64,000 bases of DNA from Gavia stellata (Eukaryota; Chordata; Aves; Gaviiformes; Gaviidae). Positions 43,805 to 53,747 of the stretch are shown piece after piece; within the stretch, counting starts at the first letter, position 1; every line of letters starts with the position of its first letter. Below the pieces are notes generated by a model that saw nothing but the letters and a program-made list of their open reading frames with translations, did not search any database and was not told the DNA's origin. The translations under genes and the position numbers were made by a program. The stretch lies in NCBI RefSeq assembly GCF_030936135.1, contig NW_026776880.1, forward strand, positions 62,001-126,000. Direction: 5' to 3'.

Positions 43805-44631
43805 TGTTAAGTTAGAAACAATAACCATAGGAACCTCACCAGGGAGTCGCTGTTGCATATTAAGGAACTAACAGTAACGAGATGGAACGATGAAGAATGG
43901 AATAGAAAAGTTTCATCTGAGTCCTGTGACAATGTGACCTGATATGCACCAGTGATGCTGCTTGGAAAGTTCCTTACCTTTCCCACCTTGATTCGAATAT
44001 CAAGAATGCCAATCAATCGATATTAATAGAAATAACCATTGATTGTTTTAAGGATGGATATTGGTAGAATGGTATAATCCAGAGAGCGATTAATAAAAAT
44101 TAAATTATATATATTCTGTATGAAGGTAACTAGGTATGATTTATCTGTGATTTAATCATAAACTAACTGCTGAACAATGTAGCATCGTGAATAGGTAGAA
44201 TTTGCTTGTCAAGACAATGATAAGTTGTAGGCCTGGTCAGTAAACCGAGGAAAACTTAAGAAGATTCCAAGAATGGAATTTTACAACCAACCTGAGCATG
44301 CGCAAAGATTGGGTTCAACTAAAGGACACCATGAGGAAGACTATGGCCGACCACCAGAGGACCTTAGACGACCACCTGTGTCCCTGGAGGCGCATGCGTC
44401 ACGAGCATTTACATATATTAATGAGTTCTCAGAAATGGTATGAGTATGTTAATTGTTTCTTGGAAATGTGATGAATATGTATACTTTGATTGTCTATAAC
44501 TTTTGTAGCAGAGAAACTAAGCACGCACACGAGGTGGAGCGATCCCCTGTGCGTCCAGCGCTGCAATAAAGAAGTGCCTGCTCACCCTCGTACAGTGTGT
44601 AGGTGAGTTTTTATATTACAGATTTGTAACA
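43805..44631 (+). mobile_element. LTR of an endogenous retrovirus (borders approximate)
   Basis: The segment begins TGTTA and ends TAACA, an inverted terminal pair. Near the 3' end is a promoter-to-polyadenylation arrangement: GCATGCG motifs at about 44298 and 44392, an AT-rich TATA-like region, and CTGCAATAAAGAAGTGCCTGC at about 44562. A short R/U5-like tail follows. No internal retroviral genes adjoin it. I see no target duplication at these borders, so the left border in particular is uncertain. Confidence 0.6.
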
Positions 44632-46191
44632 CAGGGAACAGTGAAGTTGTAAAAGAATGGGAAGGGGTGGGGGGAGCTATCTGCCTAGATCATCTCTGCC
44701 TAGAAAACCAGAAATTTTAACTAAGTCATAAGTAGGTTCTGACACAAGTTTTGTTTAAAAGAGAAGTAATTGAGCAAGCAAGACAGTAAGAATTACCTTC
44801 TTTGTAAGGTGTTGATGAAAGGTTGGGTGGAGCCAGACAAACTCCACTATTTCATCTGTTGGATAGCATTGCCCTCATCTGACCTAGGCACAGATCTCAA
44901 GTTTGGGACACGGAGAATTCGTGGTTTGATGGTCACAGTGGCATCTCATTGGGCACATGGAGACTGCATGCCTCTCGGCCGGGTTAAACGAGGCCTTCTG
45001 GACTTCTGTTAAATGCCAGGAAGACTGATACTCTCCTGGCAGTGCAGAAAGGAGAAGTTGCAAGCTTCTGGAAGATTGCATTGGGTTAAAGATGAGGTCA
45101 CTTGCATCTTTAATGCAGCGTGGATGCGGCAGAGCAGGTGGCCTGTGTGTCCACAGACCGGCTGGAGCCTTTTTCTCTGGCTGAGTGCTTACGCTTGGAG
45201 CTGAAATGAGGTGTTCTCCGGGTCCTGATGGTTCCTTATGCCCTGACACAGTGCCCCCTCCAGCTCTGCCTGTGCCTGATAGCTCAGCTGAGACGGTCTA
45301 TTTTATATAGCTTTGCTACAAGAAAACACTCACACATGTTTAACATTTTTAACATGCTTTGCTGAACTTGTGATTATAAAGGCAATTTACAATAAAGCGA
45401 TTAAACAAACAGTAAGTTAAAACACCACACATTTATACAAAGTATTTCAAAGGGCTCAAATGACTATCAGGTTCCAACTCATTAAGACTTCAAAACAACA
45501 TCAATCTTCAAAGTGTATCCACACCCATACTTAGCATTGTAACACTTTTGAAGACTCCCAACAACGATTAAGAGCACTACACGAGACAGGCATGAATGAT
45601 GTGCTTGAAGCTTCCTGGGAAATACGGGTTTTACCTATAAATTGAATTGACTCTTTGGACAACAAATTGTAAACACTAGCAGCCTTTCTGGAGTACATGA
45701 GTGATACCCTTAGTGGGAACCAGTCTCCACGTCCCTCACTTAACACTGTAGTTTCACAAATGTTTCAGGTTAGTGCTGCCTAAAGACATACCCCACCTTT
45801 CTCCGGCCATCTGTTCCCATGCGCATCTCCTGCTACCCTTGAGCCAGTGCAAAGCACTTGTACGTTTGCTCAGTGAACCAGCCAGGGAAACTGATTGACC
45901 TTCAAGCTAATTCAGCAAACAAACATGGCAGAGCGCTAGCTGTAATTCTCCTTGATTTCCCTGGTCATGTTCACTGTGCAGATGTGCTGGCACCAGAAAG
46001 ACACCAGCACAGGGGAGGGACACAGTGCCTGGGAGCAGGAAGACTATTTCTGTAGGCAGCAGTACTGTTAAAAACACCAGTTAAAACCATCTTGTGGAAC
46101 TACAGCGTTCAGCTTTTTCATTTTGAAACAAGAAATGTGTTTTCGAAACAATTTATAGTGCCAATCAAATAGTCAGGAGCAAAATGGTGGA
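44632..46191. other. intergenic DNA downstream of the SYBU-like gene
   Basis: This contains the presumed 3' UTR side of the minus-strand SYBU-like gene. I found no convincing minus-strand polyadenylation signal close to the stop codon. Nothing else is recognised. Confidence 0.35.
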
Positions 46192-47350
46192 CTACCAGAA
46201 TAGACAATAACTTTTTACGATCTCTCTCATCCCTCTTTCTCTCTGCCTCAGCCAGCCGGTGCCCAGGGATGGAGTGGACTTCAGGTTCTCATCTTGAAGG
46301 GTATATGGTGTAAAGAGTGCAGGGCCACCAGGCCGCAAACACAAAACAATGCTCCAATACTGTAAACGGGATCTGTTCCTCCTCTCCGAGTACGGAAAGC
46401 CCACAGGATAGTTGGTACAACAGGGGCTGCTACAGTATCTCTTCTTTATTCCTGTCTTGACATACCCAAAGGCTTCATCATCATGAGGTTCTGTAAAATC
46501 ACGTTCTTTCACGAAATGGTTTTCATTAACTCCGTGCTCCACCTTCCTGCAGGGAGACTCCACAGGAGACAAAAGGATGGCAGCGTTTAAATGACTTGGA
46601 GTTAAGTCCACTACGATACCAGAGTCACTGAACCTTCCAGGAGAGAATTCACCCAGTTCCTTCAGTGAAGATGGTGGGCTTAGAGGACAGGCGTCTTGAG
46701 CTCTGAAGATGTTTTGAATGAGCTGCTCCACATCTAGGCTAGATGGCACCACGTCAGTCTGGATGGCCTGTTCCACCATCACATTGCTGACTTTCTCCTC
46801 CTCCTGGAAAGAAGTTACTTTCTCATCCAGAACACTTTCAAGCATCTCTTGAGTCACAGCAGAACTGGAGGGAGCTGGATCACTCAACTCAGAGGTTATG
46901 GTGGTCAAACTGTCTTCACAGGAATCAGTCCCGTTAGCTGTGCCCTCATTAAGAAGCAGCCCACTATCTGCCACCTCCTCCAGAGCTTGGTCCTCTGTGG
47001 TGAGGCTGTCTGGCATTGTGGCACACAACACCAACGGCTTCCCCTCTGAGTCACACCTGTGCTCCAGGCACTGCTCATCTCTCACAGAGCTGCTCTGAGC
47101 CATCTCCATGCTCTGCAGCAAAGACTCCAGTTTCTTGTTTTCAATGCTTATGTCTATGAAGTATTGCTGCATTTTTTTGTCTTTCTCAGCCAAGCTGTTT
47201 TTCATGCTTTCAATAACCTGCTTGAGTTGTTTAACTTCCCTTCTTGCTTCCAAGGCGGCCAGCTCTGCCTCCACACGATGACACTCTTCCTCAACCCAGT
47301 CTTCCTTCATCCGTCCCAGCTGAGCTTTGAGTTCTTCTATTTCCACTTCC
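46192..47350 (-). CDS. SYBU: SYBU-like last exon with C-terminal frame disruption
   Basis: The acceptor is CTACAG, with the exon starting at 47350. The coiled-coil part (about 70 residues) and the conserved [18 protein letters not shown] and [18 protein letters not shown] blocks are intact. At about 46425-46435 the frame reads [14 protein letters not shown] and then unrelated sequence, to a stop at 46192. In another frame, starting at the same point, one finds [20 protein letters not shown] and [20 protein letters not shown], the expected family C-terminus, ending at a stop at 46281-46283. A short deletion covering the residues between the SS and APVV blocks would explain this. Confidence 0.7.
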
Positions 47351-50300
47351 CTGTAGCAAAATAAAAAAGTTATAACGCTTCTGCTGACCGGTCAGTTAAA
47401 GAGTCAACGTGAGGCTCCACTGCACTGGGATGGCTATGCTGCAGAGATGCTCCAAGAAAGAAGCAAGTTTTTCCATGCAGCACTTGCTGCTGCCTTCGAC
47501 GGAGCTGGCAGAGATGTAAGTCGGCTGCCCAGACACGCCGGCTGATTGCTAACTAGAGTGTATTGGGTTTGCGTGGCAGCGCTTTGGTAGCAGGGGGGGG
47601 CTACAGGGGTGGCTTCTGCGAGAAGCTGCTAGAAGCTTCTCCTATGTCTGATAGAGCCAATGCCAGCCGACTCCAAGACGGATCTGCCACTGGCTAAGGC
47701 TGAGCTAATCAGCAACAGTGGTAGCGCCTCTGTGATAACATATTTAAGAAGGAGGGAAAAACCGGGAAGCGGCAGCCGGAGAAGAGAGGAGTGAGAATAT
47801 GTGAGAGAAACAACTTTGCAGACACCAAGGTCAGTGAAGAAGGAGGGGGAGGAGAGGCTCCAGGCGCCGGAGCAGAGATTCCCCTGCAGCCCGTGGTGAA
47901 GACCATGGTGAAGCAGGTTGTCCCCCTGCAGCCCATGGAGGTCCATGGTGGAGCAGATATCCACCTGCAGCGCAGGGAGGACCCCACGCTGGAGCAGGTG
48001 GATGCCTGAAGGAGGCTGTGACCCTGTGGGAAGCCCATGCTGGAGCAGGCTCCTGGCAGGACCTGTGGAGCCGTGGAGAGAGGAGCCCACGCTGGAGCAG
48101 GTTTGCTGGCAGGACTTGCGATCCCGCAGGGGACCCACATTGGAGCAGTCGGTTCCTGAAGGACTGCACCCCGTGGAACGGACCCATGCTGGAGCAGTTC
48201 GTGAAGAACTGCAGCCCGTGGGAAGAACCCACGTTGGAGAAGTTCGTGGAGAACTGTCTCCTGTGGGAGGGACCCCACGCTGGAGCAGGGGAAGAGTGTG
48301 AGGAGGAAGGAGCGGCAGAAACAACGTGTGATGAACTGACCGCAACCCCCATTCCCCATCCCCCTGTGCCGCTCGGGGGGGAAGAGGTTCGGGAGTGAAG
48401 TTGAGCCCGGGAAGAAGGGAGGGGTGGGGGGAAGGTGTTGCTTTTTAAGATTTGGTTTTACTTCTCATTATCCTACTCTGATTTTGATTGGTAATAAATT
48501 AAACTAATTTCCCCAAGTCAAGTCTATTTTGCCCATGATGGTAATTGGTGAGTGATCTCCCTATGTCCTTATCTTGACCTACGAGCCTTTTCCTCATATT
48601 TTCTCTCCCCTGTCCAGCTGAGGAAGGGGAGTGAGTGAGCAGCTGTGTGGTGATTAGTCCGGCTGGGCTTAAACCACGACACTAGAGTCACCAACCTCGC
48701 CACACAGCCAGCAGCCTTGTGGGCTGTGCTCTGATCCTGGACATTCTGAGGTGCAAGTGCTGGCTCTAGGTAAGGTCCAACCAGTGCAGCGCTTAACATC
48801 TCACCTACTGCCTCCCCCTGGAGGAAATGGAAAGCTGGAGGCTGGAAAGCTGCCCGGCAGAAAAGGACCTGGGGCTGTTGATCGACAGCCGGCTGAAGAT
48901 GAGCCAGCAGTGTGCCCAGGTGGCCAAGGCGGCCAACGCCATCCTGGCCTGTATCAGAAATGGTGTGCCCAGCAGGAGTAGGGAGGTGATCGTGCCCCTG
49001 TACTCGGTGCTGGTGAGGCCGCACCTCGAATGCTGTGTTCAGTTGTGGGCCCCTCACTACAAGAAGGACATTGAGGTGCTGGAGCGTGCCCAGAGAAGGA
49101 AGGGCAAGGAATCTGGTGAGGGGTCTGGAGCACAAGCCTGATGAAGAGCGGCTGAGGGAGCTGGGGTTGTTCAGTCTGGAGAAGAGGAGGCTGAGGGGAG
49201 ACCTCATCGCTCTCTACAGCTACCTGAAAGGGGGTTGCGGAGAGGTGGATGTTGGTCTCTTCTTCCAGGTGACAAGTGATAGGATAAGAGGAAATGGCCT
49301 CAAGTTGCGCCAGGGGAGGTTCAGGTTGGATATTAGGAAAAACTTCTATACTGAGAAAGTGGTGAAGCATTGGAACAGGCTGCCCAGGGAGGTGGTGGAG
49401 TCACCATCGCCGGAGGTGTTCAAGGAATGTGTGGATGTGGCATTGTGGGACACGGTTTAGTGGGCATGGTGGTGTGGGGTTGATGGTTGGACTTGATGAT
49501 CTTACAGGTCATTTCCAACCTTAATGATTCTGTGATTCTATGAAATGAGGAACTGCTGCCTGGATGCGTCCCCCGTGCCTGCCAGCAGCTCGTCACGTAC
49601 AGCCAGAGCCAACACCGGCCTCAGACAGCAGGAGGGCTCGGGGCTGCAGGCACCTGGCTTGCTTTGCACCCACCCAGCCCAGCGTGGAGCCAGAGGCTGC
49701 TGCCTTGACTTGCAAGCAAGTGGGGAGAGGGGGCCCTTACTGAGATCCAGCCCTCCCAGATGCAGAGGTCGGGCTATCCCGAGCTGGTCCAAGTTGTCCC
49801 TGGGACTCTGCCTTGGGGCTCCACTCAAACACCCCTTTGTGCCCGCTTGGGCTGTGTGTGCTGGAGAGCCAGCTCTCAGAGTGCAGCTTTAGCAAAAGAG
49901 ATGACGTCTGTTGCTGTGGAATGCACGTTGTCGCTTCTTTGCTCAGCATCCATACAAAGGGCTCTTGCAAAAAATTCAGTATCTAAGCGACAAAACCACA
50001 AGCGGGCACACTGGTTTGTGTAAGAGCTTTTCTTTCATTAGGGGAGAAGGGGGACAGCTGTAGTCATATTTCACTGAGTAAGGCAGAACAGGAGACTAAG
50101 CTAAGACATGCCTGCAGGTAGAAACTGGTTTATGTAGAAAAGGTCTCAATGCTAAATCAGACTGGTAAAAAATGACCCTTTAAAAATATTCTGCTAGGGA
50201 AGTTCAAAAAAGGGAAAAAGAGACAGCCATATTCATAACTAAACTGCATGGTACGTATTCACGGAGCACGCTATGAAACCTGAAATATCTGAAACCAACC

Positions 50301-53300
50301 AAATCAGATTGATCACATTTCAAATTTCTTAATGAAGACTTTATGTGGCCAAGAAATGAGTAAAAACATTCAGGATTCCCACCCCTAAATGCTCCTGCAT
50401 AAATCTTTCTGCCTCTGATTTCTGAAGTGAAATATACCTTTCTTTAAGTCTGCCCTCAGATTCCTTCAGCTTTGTTTTCAAATGCCGTACTGTAACTTCT
50501 TTCTGCTGCAGAGAATTTAAATACTGCTCTGGATTTTCTGGCTTCATGCTGTGATTGTCACCACAAGAAATGGTGACAAGAAAAAAAAACAAACATCACA
50601 TGACATCACTCCTACAGTTCTTCAGTCCTGGCAAAAAGAAAAACATCCCATAGACTGATACAAAGCTTGACTCATTTGGGGCTCCTCAGTGTCCGCACTA
50701 GTGACTCCCTCTGGCAAATCAAAGTACTTGAGGAAATGGCTGATTTGTGGCTATAGTGCAAAATCTGCTATTTATTGTACTTGTTTTCAGTGTAGGGAGA
50801 CATTTAACTTTAAAACACCCAGCCAACCCCTCACCCTAAACAGGTGTGGTGTGCCCAAGGGCAGGCAGCCGGGCCACCGGCAAAGGCACCCAGCTGCAGA
50901 CACGGTCAGGTGAGGTAGTGTAGGGACTGCGTTCAGCTCCACATGTCAGGTAGGAAGCTGAGCACCCTGAAACCTAGATTCATCCTGTCTAGCTTTAGGT
51001 GCGCATCTGATAATGCTTGGCTGTTAAGAGAGAGAGAGGGAAACAGCAGCAGTGTGGTGGCAATTTCTTCTCTGCAATACGGGTTGCATGCTCTGACAGG
51101 TATCTGTTTTCTTTCCTGTACAGGAAACTGCACAGAGAGGTGCCTAAGGCTGGGCAGGGTGAATTTTCACCTGAGTGGATCATATTTTCTATACTACCCC
51201 AGCCAAGACTCTCCAAAGTGAAAGGACCCTTATACAAAAGAACCAGTAAATCCACATGGGAATTGATGCCATGAAACCCCATGAAGGAGCTTGCCTTGGA
51301 GTGACAACCAACTACAAAGGGCTTTGACTAAAAGTAACCTTGAATTTTACAGTGCTGAAACAATAAAGGTTTTACAGGGGATGGAGCACCCTGTTGACTG
51401 GCGAGCCACCAATATGAGGAGTCACACCTATGCTGAGGAGCAAGTTGACCTGCACGGCAACCGAGACAGCCAATGCCACATTACCGTGCAGAGACGGTAA
51501 GTCAGTGCGCTGAACACTGGCATGCTGAAATAAAGACTTGCCTCATCACTGAGCTGCTGTCGCTTCCTTTGCGTGAGCCTGACTTGCTCCTGCTGGCTGA
51601 AGAAGCTCTGTGATTCTGGCGGACGTTAGCAGGACACAGCTGGCTTTTGCCCAGTCTTGACAAAGGGTCCTTTTCACAGGAAGCAGGTGGGCTGGCTAAG
51701 AACTTGTAGGATAAGGATCCATTATCCCGACCATAAGGGCCACGGCTGCAGGGGAAGCAACACGGTTAAGACATATTGGATTATCCTCATCACGCAACCC
51801 ATTATGCGTCTTATTTTACACACAAAGTTGTCTAAACACTAAAACAGACAGGAAACTGTGAGTGGCTGTGAAGAAAGTCAGTCCCAAAGTCATCAGCCAC
51901 TGCACGTTCTTTCACTGACTGTGGGGCACTCAGTCTGAATTACGTGATCTAGGAAAACCTCGGCCATTTTCACATTTCTCAGTGGACAGCACAATTCCCA
52001 GTGATTCCATCAGATCATCCACGTTCCCTGAACCTCTGACTCCATTAAGTAATGAGAGAACTGCAGCCTGGACTAGTGCCAGAAGAACCACGCTTCAGCC
52101 TTTCCCAGCCAAGTCTGCATAGAGATGCCTGTCCACGGAGGTCTGCTGTAAGACTGCTTTCAAGCTCCTCAGCAAGCAGCCTGAAGGATCACAGCGTGCA
52201 GTGAAAACAGATTTTGGTTGAGCCACTGTTCTTTCCTGCCTTTGGCATACCGGCTGCTTCAGCTGCCATTGTCAGCTATTCACTTGCTTAGATATAGTTC
52301 AAAACCCACTGTGAGCAGTCTGAAAGAGTATTAGAAAAGCACAGCCTTTTCTTTCTTCCTTCCAGTTTCCCTCGTACATATCTACCTTTCTTTTCCCACT
52401 CTTTACTAAAGAATCGGACTGTCAGCTTTGTGCTTGACAGCAATTGGTATCTGCATTGCCCGACAGCTGCCAAAGGGCTGGGGTGCTCTGAGGACAGCTT
52501 CTCGAGGGGCATTCCTCAGTTGCTCACTTGCTTTGCCTTCTGCACTACTACGCTGCTAACTTCATCCTCTCATGCCAGTTGTTCTTCTAAACTGTAACGG
52601 AAGGGCTGTTTTCAAAAAAATATGGTAAAAGGCAAATCTAGCCAGCAAAAGAGAAAGCTTAAACATAAAAATTGAAATACCACAGAATTATGAAGCAAGC
52701 TCTCTTCTCAAAATCATCTGACTTGGTTTCCTCCCTTCTCCGAAAATGGAACCGTTTATAAGGAACAGGTGGTTGAGTGGCTGCTGCAGACCTTCATCGC
52801 ACTGCTGCCGTTTGGGTCATTTTATAACCATTTCACAATGAAGTGCAGGACTGTGGCTTGTGACAACGTGGAAACGTTTCACAGCGACTTAAGCCAAACA
52901 GTTAAAAGAGAACATATTGCAAAGGAGACATCTCTTTCCACTCGGTACAGTACAGCATCAACTCTTGTGTGAGGCAGAATTTGCCCAGACTGTGCGTAAC
53001 ACAGCCATGCATTGGAAGGAGCATTCTTACAGAGGACTTCTGTCCAATTAAGTAGGTCAGTATGCTCTAACGTAAAGTTATATTTAAATGCACAATAATC
53101 TATGAAATGATACATCATCTTACTGCAAGTAAGGTGATTTTAGGGCTTCATATTATATCTAGTATTGCTTTTTCCCCCAGCCAGTACCTTTACTTTTTAG
53201 GTATAACCTAGAGAGCACTTAAGTAACATTTATTTTTCCAACAGTCTCATGACACAGACAGGAAACTGCTCATTAAGCATCATTCTGCCAACCTCTGTAC

Positions 53301-53747
53301 ACTGGGGCACGCTGCGACCTTGGAGACGTGTGTGCCTTAAGCACAGGGCTATCCCACTGCCAGTCCCAGCCTGCCTGCCAGCTCTTCCACAAAGGGCAGG
53401 AAACCAGTCCTGTATGTTTGAACTCTTTGGTTTTGGTCTCCAAACACAGCATTTGTATTTTTTTTTCTTCTTTCTCATATCACAGTTCTCATCAACATAA
53501 GTACTGCCCGAGAGCACAGCATCACCCAAATTGTTTTAAAACTCACAATACTGCTATTGTCTGTATTAGCTGCAAGACCTTACAGAGTAGTCTACATCTG
53601 CACTAGTGACGCTTGCACTATTCACGAAAGATTGCTTTGCTTACTTGAGAGAAAAAGAAGATCTTTTGCTTCCAGCAGCAGACACATGGACTTCAGGCGC
53701 TGAAATACCGCCCATGCTGCCTGAAGCACTGAAATCGGCTTCACTCC
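46192..53747 (-). CDS. SYBU: syntabulin (SYBU)-family gene, three C-terminal-half exons
   Basis: Minus-strand exons: 53747-53645 (Ser-rich, [20 protein letters not shown]), about 50568-50438 ([33 protein letters not shown]) and 47350-46192 (coiled coil [19 protein letters not shown], then [20 protein letters not shown] and [20 protein letters not shown]). The 50438|47350 junction joins in phase. Syntabulin links kinesin-1 to syntaxin/vesicle and mitochondrial cargo and is normally anchored by C-terminal hydrophobic segments. Odd points: the frame breaks near 46430 so the anchor region is not translated as usual; the Ser-rich exon expected between the first two exons was not found; and the middle exon lacks an AG acceptor where homology begins. 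The upstream exons are not identified in the remaining window. It could be SYBU itself or a diverged paralogue, intact or decaying. Confidence 0.72.
47559..48681 (+). mobile_element. solo LTR, 1.1 kb, with internal tandem repeat
   Basis: It begins TGTATTGGGTTTGCGTGGC and ends AAACCACGACA. It is flanked by the 6-bp direct duplication CTAGAG (47553-47558 and 48682-48687), which supports betaretrovirus-like (class II) integration. TATA-like CATATTTAAG lies at about 47740, and GGTAATAAATTAAAC near 48493. It lies within the SYBU-like gene's intron in the opposite orientation to that gene. Large minus-strand open frames across it come from the tandem repeat. Confidence 0.88.
47983..48290 (+). repeat. 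seven ~48-bp tandem units inside the LTR
   Basis: Units beginning CCCACGCTGGAGCAG (or CCCATGCTGGAGCAG) start at 47983, 48034, 48086, 48134, 48183, 48228 and 48274, so the period is 45-52 bases. Each unit also carries a CCTGTGGGA-type or CCCGTGGGA-type end. Divergence between units is moderate. Confidence 0.85.
48826..49545 (+). mobile_element. CR1 LINE, 3' fragment
   Basis: The plus strand encodes the CR1 ORF2 end: [46 protein letters not shown], a single frame change near 49100, then [20 protein letters not shown] and [19 protein letters not shown]. The 3' end TTGGACTTGATGATCTTACAGG at about 49488 precedes the octamer tail GATTCTGTGATTCTATGA. It lies in the SYBU-like intron, just right of the solo LTR. 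It is the youngest-looking CR1 copy here, judged by its long open frames. Confidence 0.92.
49546..50437. other. intron of the SYBU-like gene
   Basis: Apart from the LTR and CR1 entered separately, this part of the intron holds nothing I recognise. Confidence 0.4.
50569..53644. other. intron of the SYBU-like gene
   Basis: Three kilobases without a recognised repeat. The serine-rich exon that normally lies between these two SYBU exons should be here on the minus strand. I did not find it by reading. Confidence 0.4.

Noticed and set aside
47629-48359. Minus-strand open frames of 170-238 codons with repeated motifs
   Set aside because: They lie wholly inside the solo LTR and arise from its tandem repeat units.
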